This document shows positions 53,378-62,168 of a DNA stretch of 64,000 nt, one piece after another. The position numbers were made by a program, and so were the translations under genes. Origin of the DNA: Bacteroidales bacterium (lineage in GTDB: Bacteria > Bacteroidota > Bacteroidia > Bacteroidales > UBA1402); assembly GCA_021373135.1 (NCBI GenBank), contig JAJFTH010000004.1:124001-188000 (forward strand). The letters run 5' to 3'. Below the pieces are notes generated by a model. The model saw only the letters and a program-made list of their open reading frames with translations. It made no database searches and was not told the DNA's origin. Positions within the stretch are counted from its first letter, which is position 1. Each line of letters begins with the position of its first letter.

Positions 53378-53385
53378 TAAATTTG
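53378..53385 (+). promoter_or_regulatory. -7 element (TAAATTTG) of the GT2 gene
   Basis: TAAATTTG, 67 nt before the ATG at 53453. Confidence 0.45.
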
Positions 53386-53452
53386 TGCTAATGACGAGCT
53401 TTTTATAACCTCATATTTTGTTACCTAAAATGTTAAAATAAAGAATAATGAG

Positions 53453-54616
53453 ATGAAAACATTTTTTTGGCTGAGTGCTTTTCTTGTATTCTATACCTAT
53501 TTGGGATACGGAATCCTTTTGTATGTGCTTGTAAAAATCAAAGAAAAACTCTTTCCTGTAAAAGTTGTCCCATACGCTGAAGACTATCCGGAAGTAACAC
53601 TGATGATTGCGGCATATAATGAAGAATCCGTTATTCACGAAAAAATGCGTAACTGTCTTGCTCTTCAATACCCTAAAGGGAAACTGAATATCTACTGGGT
53701 CACCGACGGGTCAAACGATAAAACAGACGAACTATTGGCAACATACCCTGAGGTTTGTGTCCTTCATCAGCCGGAACGTAAGGGAAAAACGGCAGCACTG
53801 AACAGAGGAATAACATTCATCAAAACCCCTATTGTCATTTTCACAGATGCCAATACCATGCTCAATCAGCAGGCCATTTTGGAAATTGTCAAGTCCTTTG
53901 CCGATCCAAAGGTTGGATGTGTTGCCGGAGAGAAGCGCCTCAAGCAAAAAGAGACGGGTAACGCTACAGCTGGAGAAAGCATTTACTGGAAATACGAGTC
54001 CACCCTGAAATCCTTGGATGACAGGTTGTTTTCTGCCGTTGGAGCTGCCGGCGAATTATTTGCCATCCGTACCGATTTATTTGAGGTGATGCCAGAAGAC
54101 ACCTTGCTTGACGATTTCATCTTATCCATGAAAATCGCCCAGAAAGGTCATAAAATTGCCTATTGCAAAAATGCATACGCCATTGAGAACCCGTCTTCAG
54201 ATATGAAAGAAGAGGAAAAACGCAAAATCCGCATATCAGCAGGCGGTTTGCAATCAATCTACCGGCTGCGAAGCCTTTTAAATCCATTCAAGTATGGAAC
54301 CTTACACTTTCAATATGTGTCTCACCGTGTTTTACGCTGGTCCATTACACCCATTGTCTTTTTTATACTATTCCCGCTAAACCTTGTATTGCTATGGAGC
54401 GAGCCCTCTTTTCTGTATGGCATTCTTTTTATCCTTCAAATCTTGTTTTATCTGTCGGGATTCCTGGGATATCGTGCTGCACGAAAGCAAACAAAGAACA
54501 AGCTGTTATACATCCCTTATTATTTTTTATTCATGAACCTCAGTGTCCTTAAAGGCTTCAGATACCTTAAGAACAAACATGGCAGCGGCGTTTGGGAAAA
54601 GGCAAAGCGTGGTTAA
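53453..54616 (+). CDS. GT2 processive-type membrane glycosyltransferase
   Basis: 387 residues. One N-terminal membrane helix (about 3-25), a cytoplasmic GT-A domain (about 45-275), and two or three C-terminal helices (about 295-365). The catalytic part shows MIAAYNEE, WVTDGSNDKTDE, PERKGKTAALNRG, FTDANTM (DxD-like), GAAGELFAIR and DDFILSMKI (acidic catalytic Asp). The layout is that of hyaluronan/cellulose-synthase-like enzymes that extend and export a polysaccharide from UDP- or GDP-sugars. Its end overlaps the receiver gene by 4 bp, tail to tail. Confidence 0.88.
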   Translation: MKTFFWLSAFLVFYTYLGYGILLYVLVKIKEKLFPVKVVPYAEDYPEVTLMIAAYNEESVIHEKMRNCLALQYPKGKLNIYWVTDGSNDKTDELLATYPEVCVLHQPERKGKTAALNRGITFIKTPIVIFTDANTMLNQQAILEIVKSFADPKVGCVAGEKRLKQKETGNATAGESIYWKYESTLKSLDDRLFSAVGAAGELFAIRTDLFEVMPEDTLLDDFILSMKIAQKGHKIAYCKNAYAIENPSSDMKEEEKRKIRISAGGLQSIYRLRSLLNPFKYGTLHFQYVSHRVLRWSITPIVFFILFPLNLVLLWSEPSFLYGILFILQILFYLSGFLGYRAARKQTKNKLLYIPYYFLFMNLSVLKGFRYLKNKHGSGVWEKAKRG

Positions 54617-55038
54617 ATCAATTGTCTGACAAGATTCCTTAATTCATCCGGATTAATCGGCTTAGACATATAATCTGAACCTCCGGCTTCCATAAAAGCC
54701 CTCCTGTCGCTTTCGAATGCAAAAGCAGTCAAAGCAATGATGGGCACTTTCTGGTCTACTTTCCGAATCAGACGGGTTGCGTCCAAACCATTAAGTTCAG
54801 GCATCTGGATATCCATCAACACCAAATCCGGATGCATTTCCGCGTGTAATTTTACAGCTTCCAAACCATTCATTGCCCTTAATATACGATATTCTTTTCT
54901 CAATAGGATGGAAACCAAGGCAAAATTACTGTCGGTATCTTCTGCCACCAAAATGAGGTGCAACTTCTTGACTTTGGATTTATCCTTTTCCAATGCATCA
55001 AACGCTTGAACATTCAAACCAAATTCTTTTGCTTCCAT
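54613..55038 (-). CDS. Single-domain response regulator, orphan
   Basis: From the ATG at 55038 the protein has 141 residues; a GTG at 55080 would add 14. A receiver fills residues about 27-141 (LILVAEDTDSN, VLMDIQMPELNGLDATRLIRK with the phosphoacceptor Asp, ALTAFAF, and the Lys in SKP). The 25 residues before it are polar and match nothing I know. It closely resembles the C-terminal receiver of the hybrid kinase encoded divergently at 55.4 kb, including the identical LVAEDTDSN start, so it may be a detached paralogue or partner of it. Confidence 0.85.
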   Translation of the reverse strand: MEAKEFGLNVQAFDALEKDKSKVKKLHLILVAEDTDSNFALVSILLRKEYRILRAMNGLEAVKLHAEMHPDLVLMDIQMPELNGLDATRLIRKVDQKVPIIALTAFAFESDRRAFMEAGGSDYMSKPINPDELRNLVRQLI

Positions 55039-55203
55039 TCTTAAATAATCTTTAATACCCGGAAATAACTGTAAAAACACATCGACATTTTCTTTGATGA
55101 TTGAAATCTGAAATCAGCTCCAATGTTTGGAATTTAATATTTAATCCTTCCACATTTAAATATCAAACGTAAATCATCAATTTCTGACCTCTAAACTCTT
55201 TAG

Positions 55204-55211
55204 CAAATATA
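55204..55211 (-). promoter_or_regulatory. -7 element (TATATTTG) of the orphan receiver gene
   Basis: Minus-strand TATATTTG, 165 nt before the ATG at 55038; the best match in the gap. Confidence 0.4.
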
Positions 55212-55325
55212 GTATTTTAGAATTAATTTAGCGCAATCACAGACGACTTCAAAATAAAATTTACAGTTGTATGAATTTCTTCATTTGTTTTTTTCAGAAA
55301 AGACAAATTATTCTACATAAAAGTG

Positions 55326-55333
55326 TAATTTTG
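55326..55333 (+). promoter_or_regulatory. -7 element (TAATTTTG) of the hybrid-kinase operon
   Basis: TAATTTTG, 52 nt before the ATG at 55386. Confidence 0.5.
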
Positions 55334-55385
55334 TTTAATTGATAGTGATTACAGATTTTCTTTAGCGTTTAATCGGTCAACATTC

Positions 55386-58028
55386 ATGGATGATATCTTT
55401 CTGAACTCTAAAAGTAAAATGTCAGAATATAAAGGTATTCTACATAACCCAAATCATTCGGACAACATACTAAAAATGACGGCAGACACGATGTTCATGC
55501 TTTCAAGAGATGGCATTTGCATTGATATTCAAGCCCATACGGACAGATGGTTCCTTCAGGATACATCCATCTTGATTGGTAAAAATATTTTCAGCATCAT
55601 ACCTTCGGAAACCTCCATCGCATTAAAGAACAATTTCAGTAAAGTCCTTTCAACAGGCATCTCTTCCTTCGACAATTATGAAATGCGGATTTCAGGAAAA
55701 TCCTATTTCTTCAAATGTATCATCCACAAATACAACGAAGATCTGATTCTCTGCCAATATCGAGACATTACTCAGCGAATCCTTATGAAGCAAAAAATAG
55801 AATCTATGAACCAAAGGCTTCAGGATATTGAGAAAGTGGCACAAATCGGTCAATGGATTTACAATTTTTCCTTGGATGAGGTACAATATACAGGCTATTC
55901 AGGTGGACTGATTTTTAACGAAGAATACAGATTTATTCAGATGCAAGATTATCTAAAATTCGTTCATCCCGAAGATAGGACGGCTTTATGGAATTTCATC
56001 CACGATAAGGTCAATGCCAATAACAACAAGTACTTTGATTTTAGGTTTCTAACAAAAAATAATATCAAATTTTTCAGACTGAAAACCATCAACTGTTATT
56101 ATGAAGATGGCGTCAGAAAGGTGTCCGGATATGTACAAAACATTTCAGACATTATGGAAAAAAAACATGAGCTGGAAATGGTCACTCTTGCCGTGGAAAA
56201 TTCGACAGACTACATTTTCGCAATGAATACTGACGGACAATTGGCATTCGGAAACAGTAAGTTCAAAGAATACAACGGTCTGAAACTACATGAAAACATC
56301 ACGAATTTTAATTTTTTTGAAATCAATAAGCGTAATACTGAAAAAACCAGATGGCTGGACATTATCGGTCAATTGACTTCGACCAATCAAAACATTAATT
56401 TTGTTTTACCGAAACCCATTCCGGACAGACCTGACATTTTCGCTTTTGACTGCACCTCCTACTTGGTCAGGAATTCAAAAGGCATCAACCTTATCTGGAC
56501 ATTTGGCAAAGACATTACAGAACGCGTACAATATGAAAAGCAAGTTAAAGAGCTCAACCAGATCATGAGTACGGTGTTGAAGAACATCCCGATGTACATT
56601 TCAGTCAAAGATGTAGACAACGACTTAAAATACATTTTTAGCAACCGGTTTGATAATGATAATTTTCACTGGGGCATTGATGATGGTATGATTGGGAAAA
56701 CCGATTTTGATATCTTTCCGAAAAATATCGCCGAAAGACTCAGAGCAGAAGATATTGAAACCATCAAAAGCAATCATGAGAGCCGAAAAATCATCGAAGA
56801 CAAAGATCAATCCGGCAATAAACAAGTCAGAGATCTGTTACGCATATTGGTCAAGGATGAAACCAGACCACTCCTGATTTCTATCGAACGGGATATCACC
56901 AAAGACAAGCAATTGGAGCAAGAGCTCATCAGTGCAAAAGAGAATGCAGAACAATCGGACAAATTAAAATCTGCCTTTATCGCCAACATGAGCCATGAAA
57001 TCCGGACCCCCCTGAATGCTATTGTCGGGTTTTCCAGAATTATAGCAGAAACCGATAACATCGAAGAAAGGCAGTCCTATTATTCAATTGTCGAATCAAA
57101 CAACGCACGATTACTTGGACTCATCAATGAGATTCTCGACCTTTCCAAAATCGAGTCTGGTATTATGGAATTCGACTTTGAGCCCATCAGCCTACACCGT
57201 TTTTGCAACGAAATTGTTCAAACGCTTTCCTTGCGATGTGCGAAGGAGGTCAAACTGATTTTTGACAAATCCGATCCTAATCTGGTCATCAACACTGATA
57301 AAAACAGGCTTTCACAAGTATTCAGCAATTTGATCGGAAATGCTTCAAAATTCACTCAACAAGGAAGCATTCGATTTGGATACATTGTTAAGCCCGATCA
57401 CCTAGAGTTTTATGTAAAGGATACAGGTTGCGGAATCATGGCGGATAAGCTTGATAAAGTGTTTGAAAGATTCGTCAAAGCCGACAACTTCACACAAGGT
57501 ACTGGTTTAGGTTTACCCATCTGCAAATCCATCATTGAAAAGCTTGGTGGAAGAATATCTGTCAATTCTAAAGTAGGTTCCGGCACTTGTTTTACTTTCA
57601 CCTTACCACTTGGTTATTTAGCAGAAAGCGTTAAAGAGTTAAAGCCAGAAACCGCGCAAATCGGAATAAACATGAAGTCGTCCACCATTTTAGTTGCAGA
57701 AGACACTGATAGCAACTACAAGTTATTGGACGCGATGATTGGGAAATCATACAAGTTGATGCGGGCAAAAAACGGCATGGAAGCCGTTACCATGTTTGAG
57801 AATTTGCATCCTGAACTCATCTTGATGGATATCAAAATGCCTGTAATGAATGGGTTGGATGCCACCGTTATCATCCGAAAAATGTCGTCGGTACCCATCA
57901 TTGCTCAAAGTGCCTTTGCATTTGATGAAGACCGTATCAACGCCTTGAAGTGCGGATGCAATGACTTTTTGGCAAAACCATTCAACAAGAAACAAGTGGT
58001 GGAAATGATCAATAAATATCTCAAATAA
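55386..58028 (+). CDS. Multi-PAS hybrid histidine kinase (PAS x4-HisKA-HATPase-REC)
   Basis: 880 residues and no membrane helix. Four PAS-like units are visible (about 30-140, 145-260, 265-385 and 390-510), the second of PAS_3 type (FVHPEDRTALWNFIHD). HisKA has FIANMSHEIRTPLNAIVGFSRII. HATPase_c has NLIGNASKFTQQG, DTGCGI and GTGLGLPICKSI. The C-terminal receiver (about 760-880) has LVAEDTDSN, ILMDIKMPVMNGLDA and a Lys in AKP; the usual Thr is replaced by Ser (AQSAFAF). Only the single-domain receiver across the divergent promoter is a nearby partner. The next gene starts one base after the stop. Confidence 0.9.
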   Translation: MDDIFLNSKSKMSEYKGILHNPNHSDNILKMTADTMFMLSRDGICIDIQAHTDRWFLQDTSILIGKNIFSIIPSETSIALKNNFSKVLSTGISSFDNYEMRISGKSYFFKCIIHKYNEDLILCQYRDITQRILMKQKIESMNQRLQDIEKVAQIGQWIYNFSLDEVQYTGYSGGLIFNEEYRFIQMQDYLKFVHPEDRTALWNFIHDKVNANNNKYFDFRFLTKNNIKFFRLKTINCYYEDGVRKVSGYVQNISDIMEKKHELEMVTLAVENSTDYIFAMNTDGQLAFGNSKFKEYNGLKLHENITNFNFFEINKRNTEKTRWLDIIGQLTSTNQNINFVLPKPIPDRPDIFAFDCTSYLVRNSKGINLIWTFGKDITERVQYEKQVKELNQIMSTVLKNIPMYISVKDVDNDLKYIFSNRFDNDNFHWGIDDGMIGKTDFDIFPKNIAERLRAEDIETIKSNHESRKIIEDKDQSGNKQVRDLLRILVKDETRPLLISIERDITKDKQLEQELISAKENAEQSDKLKSAFIANMSHEIRTPLNAIVGFSRIIAETDNIEERQSYYSIVESNNARLLGLINEILDLSKIESGIMEFDFEPISLHRFCNEIVQTLSLRCAKEVKLIFDKSDPNLVINTDKNRLSQVFSNLIGNASKFTQQGSIRFGYIVKPDHLEFYVKDTGCGIMADKLDKVFERFVKADNFTQGTGLGLPICKSIIEKLGGRISVNSKVGSGTCFTFTLPLGYLAESVKELKPETAQIGINMKSSTILVAEDTDSNYKLLDAMIGKSYKLMRAKNGMEAVTMFENLHPELILMDIKMPVMNGLDATVIIRKMSSVPIIAQSAFAFDEDRINALKCGCNDFLAKPFNKKQVVEMINKYLK

Positions 58029-58029
58029 A

Positions 58030-59112
58030 ATGAGAGATAACGCATTTCTTAGAATCATCCTGTTCTTCATCACCATTTTTACCATCCTCGCAGCAGGCAC
58101 GTCTATTCTTGCATATATTGGCAGTCATTTCGGAGGTTTTTTCCAAATTTTTGCATTTTATGGTTTGATTCTGCCCATTTTGATTATCCTGAACTTTTTA
58201 TTTCTGATATATTGGGCCTTCAGATTTAAATTCTGGTTCTGGTTACCACTGCTTGCACTCATCCTTAACATTGGTTTTATCAAATCTGTTTACCAATTCC
58301 CGGTAAATGCAAAAACAACGGATGCTATTGGTGATATTCCAGTTACAATCGGTACCTATAACGTTAACGGGTTCTGCTATGGCAGAAGATCTTTGACCGC
58401 AAGCATGATCTCAGAATTCATGAAAGAAAAAGAAGTGGATATCCTATGTTTTCAGGAAGTAGACTTAGATTCGGTCTATACGCTTGACAGTCTCGCAAAG
58501 ACCTTCCATTATCTTCCTTATAAGTCTTATGTCAAGTCTAAGGTCAAAGGCTTTAATTTGCTGCTTTTGAGTAAATACCCCATCTTAAGATCTTCCAGAA
58601 TTCGATTCGGTATATCTGGCAATCAGGCGATGCGGGCAGATTTGCTTATCAAAAAAGACACCGTCAGAATCATTAATTTCCATTTGCAGACCACCAACTA
58701 CAACCAGGCAAAATTTCCACTTGTTCCTGAACATTGGATTTTCAATCTGTCAGATGAAGCAGAAAAGTCAATGGGCGTATATCGAGTCCTTAATGCCAAT
58801 TTCAAAAAAAGACTCATACAAGCCAATTTCATCCATTCTATCATCAAAGAAACTCCATACCCCACTCTGGTGTGCGGTGACATGAACTCTAATCCGGCAT
58901 CCCACACTTATCACCAAATAAAGGGACATGAATTGGAAGATGGTTTCATCACTTGCGGAAGTGGTTATGAATACACCATCAAAGGTTTAAAAAAGTTATA
59001 CAGAATTGATTACATTTTTCACACCAAAGACTTCAGTGGAAAGAGTTACAAATCTTACCTATTGGATTATAGCGACCATAAAACTGTCATCATGAAGCTA
59101 ATTATTAAATAG
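58030..59112 (+). CDS. Membrane-anchored endonuclease/exonuclease/phosphatase-fold protein
   Basis: 360 residues. Three hydrophobic segments (about 7-32, 40-62, 68-90) anchor the N-terminus. The rest is an EEP domain: IGTYNVNGF, ILCFQEVDLDSV (metal-binding Glu), NFHLQTTN, VCGDMNSNPAS (Asp/Asn) and YSDHKTVIMKLI (catalytic His). The superfamily cleaves phosphodiester bonds or phosphate esters, in DNA, sphingomyelin or inositol phosphates. The EEP domain probably faces the periplasm. It begins one base after the hybrid-kinase stop, so the two are co-expressed. Confidence 0.85.
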   Translation: MRDNAFLRIILFFITIFTILAAGTSILAYIGSHFGGFFQIFAFYGLILPILIILNFLFLIYWAFRFKFWFWLPLLALILNIGFIKSVYQFPVNAKTTDAIGDIPVTIGTYNVNGFCYGRRSLTASMISEFMKEKEVDILCFQEVDLDSVYTLDSLAKTFHYLPYKSYVKSKVKGFNLLLLSKYPILRSSRIRFGISGNQAMRADLLIKKDTVRIINFHLQTTNYNQAKFPLVPEHWIFNLSDEAEKSMGVYRVLNANFKKRLIQANFIHSIIKETPYPTLVCGDMNSNPASHTYHQIKGHELEDGFITCGSGYEYTIKGLKKLYRIDYIFHTKDFSGKSYKSYLLDYSDHKTVIMKLIIK

Positions 59113-59118
59113 TTGCCT

Positions 59119-59150
59119 AATATCCTGAGTTTGGGATAATGGTTTTTTAA
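59119..59150 (+). terminator. Weak hairpin with T-run after the EEP gene
   Basis: TATCC/GGATA stem with a short loop and a TTTTTT run, just past the stop at 59112. The stem is only 5 bp, so this is tentative. Confidence 0.35.
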
Positions 59151-61099
59151 TATGAAAGGACTGTAAACTCAGTTCTGCGATTTTCCTGATGTTCTGCTTC
59201 AGTACATTCTACTCCATTTGCACAACGATTAATAAGACGCGATTCACCGTATCCTTTAGCCACCATTCTATCCCGCGAAATACCCCTACTAACAAGATAA
59301 TTAACAACAGATTGAGCTCTATTCTGAGACAAATCCATATTATATTTATCTGTACCGCGACTATCAGTATGCGAGGCCAGTTCAATTTTTAGTGTTGGAT
59401 TTTCATGCATCGTTCGAACCAATTCATTCAAAACCACTGCTGCATCTTCCCGAATATTATATTTGTCAAAATTATAAAAAATAGGATTCAACCTAAATGT
59501 TTTTCCTTTTTCCAATAACGGATCCAAATAAAGTGAAACATTCAATGTAGAGTTGACTGCATTATCTTCAAAATTAATGCTGGTGGTATCAGGATAGTAG
59601 CTGTTTTTTGTCCCTTGCAGTCTATATAAACCCGGCGTTTTTAGTTGAAACAGAAAAGCCCCGTTGGGTTTACTTACTTGTCTGGCAACAATTGTATTAA
59701 TTGAATCATAAAGAGTGACAATTGCTTCCGGTAAAATTTCCCTGGTCTTCTTGTCATATACAATTCCGGCAATGGCCAGTATGGCTTTAGGTTTTATCAA
59801 GCTAAAAGAATAGATGTCATCTCCACCTTTCCCGTTAACACGGTTGGAGGATAGATATCCACTTTGAGTGTTATCGTCAATAATAAAAGAAAAATCATCT
59901 CCAGGTGAATTGATCGGATATCTCATATTGACAGGTTTGTTCCATTGATTGCAGCTTCCTTTACTGCAAAAAATATCCAGTCCACCCATACCAGGATGTC
60001 CGTCTGATGAAAAATACAGTTCACCATTGGATCCAATGGTGGGAAATAGTTCATTACCTGACGTATTAATTTTATTCCCGGCATTTTGAATTCTGCCCCA
60101 TTTACCATCAGGTTGAATCACTGAATACCAAATATCAGTCCCGCCCAAACCTCCTGCCATATCAGAAACAAAATACAAAACCTTTTCATCTTTACTCAGC
60201 ACGGCGTGTCCTACAGAATATTTGTTCACATTATTATAGGCAAAGGATTCAGGGAGCAACCACTTACCAAAGATTCTTGCCTGCATATAAATTTCCATAT
60301 TCTGAGTTTGATATGTATTTCCTTTAACTACAGACAAACTACCTTTATTTCCTGAATGCGTGCGGGTAATAAAAAACATATCCCCAGTTTTATTCGTCGA
60401 AACCGGTCCTACGTGATAGGAACCATTGTTGATTTCTGAATTTGCCAGTTTAGGTATATCCAGTGAATTATCAGAATGCCGTTCTGCCGTAAAAACTCGT
60501 AAAAAAGAGTTTCCCGTCCAACCGTATTTTTTTTTATTACTTTCTGTCAGGGGTTCTCTTGTAAAATAGACCTGATTATCACCCGACGGAAAAACGGAAA
60601 ATTCAGACAATATGGTATTGACGCCTGCTTCATTTTTTATTTTATAATTTATTGGTTTGCTTATCCAAACTCTTGCAGAATCACAACCTGCTATACTTAC
60701 CGCCACCCGTTTTCTGTCTCCTGTTTTTGTAGCATAGCGTTGAAACACTTTCTTCGCCTCCGGATAAGAAGCATTCGATTTTAATATTTCCCCATAGTTG
60801 ACCAAATTTTCAGGACTGCTTTTGGGATCCGACACAATTCGGGCATACCAAATTTCGGCATCCTCGTATTTATTCATTTTCTTATAACACTCAGCCAGAC
60901 GCTCCATATCTTTCAATTCAGGGGTGGAAGTGTCAGTGATTTTTTGAAGAATTTCTGCTGCTTTTGAGTACTGGAACCCATTAAACAGATTTTCAGCCTT
61001 AGCCCGCAAATCGGATTGTCTATTTGCCAGCACTTGAGTGCTGATGATATTCATCAATAATGCCAAACCTATATATAATAATGTCGATTTTGATTTCAT
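59147..61099 (-). CDS. PorE-like TPR-PD40-CRD-OmpA protein of the type IX secretion/gliding system
   Basis: 650 residues from the ATG at 61099, with a signal peptide (about 1-25). In order: TPR-like helices (about 25-130), a WD40-like/PD40 propeller (about 150-440: VLYFVSDMAGGLGGTDIWYS, GELYFSSDGHPGMGGLDIFCS, GYLSSNRVNGKGGDDIYSF), a carboxypeptidase-regulatory-like domain (AGIVYDKKTREILPEAIVTLYD) and an OmpA domain (IFYNFDKYNIREDA, ELASHTDSRGTDKYNMDLSQNRAQSV, GYGES). This is the order of PorE/PG1058-type proteins that tie the T9SS rings to peptidoglycan. It is the last gene after the adhesin and PorP genes. Confidence 0.9.
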   Translation of the reverse strand: MKSKSTLLYIGLALLMNIISTQVLANRQSDLRAKAENLFNGFQYSKAAEILQKITDTSTPELKDMERLAECYKKMNKYEDAEIWYARIVSDPKSSPENLVNYGEILKSNASYPEAKKVFQRYATKTGDRKRVAVSIAGCDSARVWISKPINYKIKNEAGVNTILSEFSVFPSGDNQVYFTREPLTESNKKKYGWTGNSFLRVFTAERHSDNSLDIPKLANSEINNGSYHVGPVSTNKTGDMFFITRTHSGNKGSLSVVKGNTYQTQNMEIYMQARIFGKWLLPESFAYNNVNKYSVGHAVLSKDEKVLYFVSDMAGGLGGTDIWYSVIQPDGKWGRIQNAGNKINTSGNELFPTIGSNGELYFSSDGHPGMGGLDIFCSKGSCNQWNKPVNMRYPINSPGDDFSFIIDDNTQSGYLSSNRVNGKGGDDIYSFSLIKPKAILAIAGIVYDKKTREILPEAIVTLYDSINTIVARQVSKPNGAFLFQLKTPGLYRLQGTKNSYYPDTTSINFEDNAVNSTLNVSLYLDPLLEKGKTFRLNPIFYNFDKYNIREDAAVVLNELVRTMHENPTLKIELASHTDSRGTDKYNMDLSQNRAQSVVNYLVSRGISRDRMVAKGYGESRLINRCANGVECTEAEHQENRRTEFTVLSY

Positions 61100-61127
61100 A
61101 ATTCTATTTCTTACCACCAAACATCTT

Positions 61128-62141
61128 TTAAAAGAATCGCGGACTTAACACCCGTTGGTACTTTCTATTAAAAGTCCACCCCAATGTTAATTCATGTGTG
61201 CCGTTTTCCACACTATTCAATTTGCTAATGGTGCAGTCGTATGAATATCCAATACTTAAAGATTCAGTAACATGAAACTGGACAATACCGGAAACCGAAT
61301 TTCTTTTACTCAGAGACGGTTCTTCTGCAAGGTTCATCTTTAAACTCGGCGCAGCAGTACGATAGGATCCACCAACCAAGAAATGATTCTCAAAAATGAA
61401 TAAAGCATTCAAATCCCAACTGACAGGGCCTTTAAAATCACTTTTTATCAAGATACCCGGACGAAATTTAATATCTTTCGAAAGATCAAATATAGTTCCG
61501 GCTATCAGATAAGAATGGCGTTTACGCATTATGTTTTGGGTAGAATCTATATCCCAATTAAAGATAGAGTTGGATTCCTCACCAGACAACATATCCAATA
61601 TTGAAAGACCAATATACCATTTCGGACAATTATAATAAACACCGAAACGTATATCCGGAATATAATTATATTTATAATCTGATATCAATGCCGGATCATC
61701 CTCATTTACAGGCTCAAGTATTGTACCATCAATGCCATATTGAGTTACTCCGGCCGCCAAACCAAAGCAAAGCCGACGTGTATCGTCATTATTTATTTGC
61801 AAACGATAAGCATAGTTGACATAAAGCGATGTGGCTGACTGGGCACCCAATTCATCTATTGTCAGTTGAAGCCCCAATCCTGTCTTTTTCGCAGCATTGT
61901 CTGTTACACCATCAATAGATACCTGTGATGTTCGCGGAGCACCTGCCAATCCTATCCACTGCATTCTCTGCGTTGCCTGCAGGTACCATGCTTCTTTATA
62001 CCCTGCATACGCAGGATTGACAGACAGAGTGTTGAATACATATTGTGTAAACTGAATATTCTGCTGAGCAACAGACTGAAGAATCAGACCGGTCAAACCT
62101 ATAAAAATCAGGACTATTCTTTTTATAGCCTTATTTCTCAT
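61128..62141 (-). CDS. PorP/SprF-family type IX secretion membrane protein
   Basis: 337 residues from the ATG at 62141, with a signal peptide ending near SVAQQ; an ATG at 62168 is an alternative. The typical PorP/SprF start is present (QQNIQFTQYVFNTLSVNPAYAGYKEAWYLQATQRMQWIGLAGAPRTSQVSIDG), followed by an outer-membrane barrel to the C-terminus. SprF-like proteins are needed for secretion or surface attachment of a cognate large adhesin with a CHU_C domain. That adhesin gene lies directly upstream (27 bp gap), so the pair is specific. The PorE-like gene follows 28 bp downstream. Confidence 0.93.
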   Translation of the reverse strand: MRNKAIKRIVLIFIGLTGLILQSVAQQNIQFTQYVFNTLSVNPAYAGYKEAWYLQATQRMQWIGLAGAPRTSQVSIDGVTDNAAKKTGLGLQLTIDELGAQSATSLYVNYAYRLQINNDDTRRLCFGLAAGVTQYGIDGTILEPVNEDDPALISDYKYNYIPDIRFGVYYNCPKWYIGLSILDMLSGEESNSIFNWDIDSTQNIMRKRHSYLIAGTIFDLSKDIKFRPGILIKSDFKGPVSWDLNALFIFENHFLVGGSYRTAAPSLKMNLAEEPSLSKRNSVSGIVQFHVTESLSIGYSYDCTISKLNSVENGTHELTLGWTFNRKYQRVLSPRFF

Positions 62142-62168
62142 ATATTTTAAAATAATTATCAAAATCAT

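Larger units (their letters stand above)
55081..55385. other. Divergent intergenic region between receiver and hybrid kinase
   Basis: About 300 bp, AT-rich. One -7 element per strand (55204 minus, 55326 plus); nothing else recognised. Confidence 0.5.
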
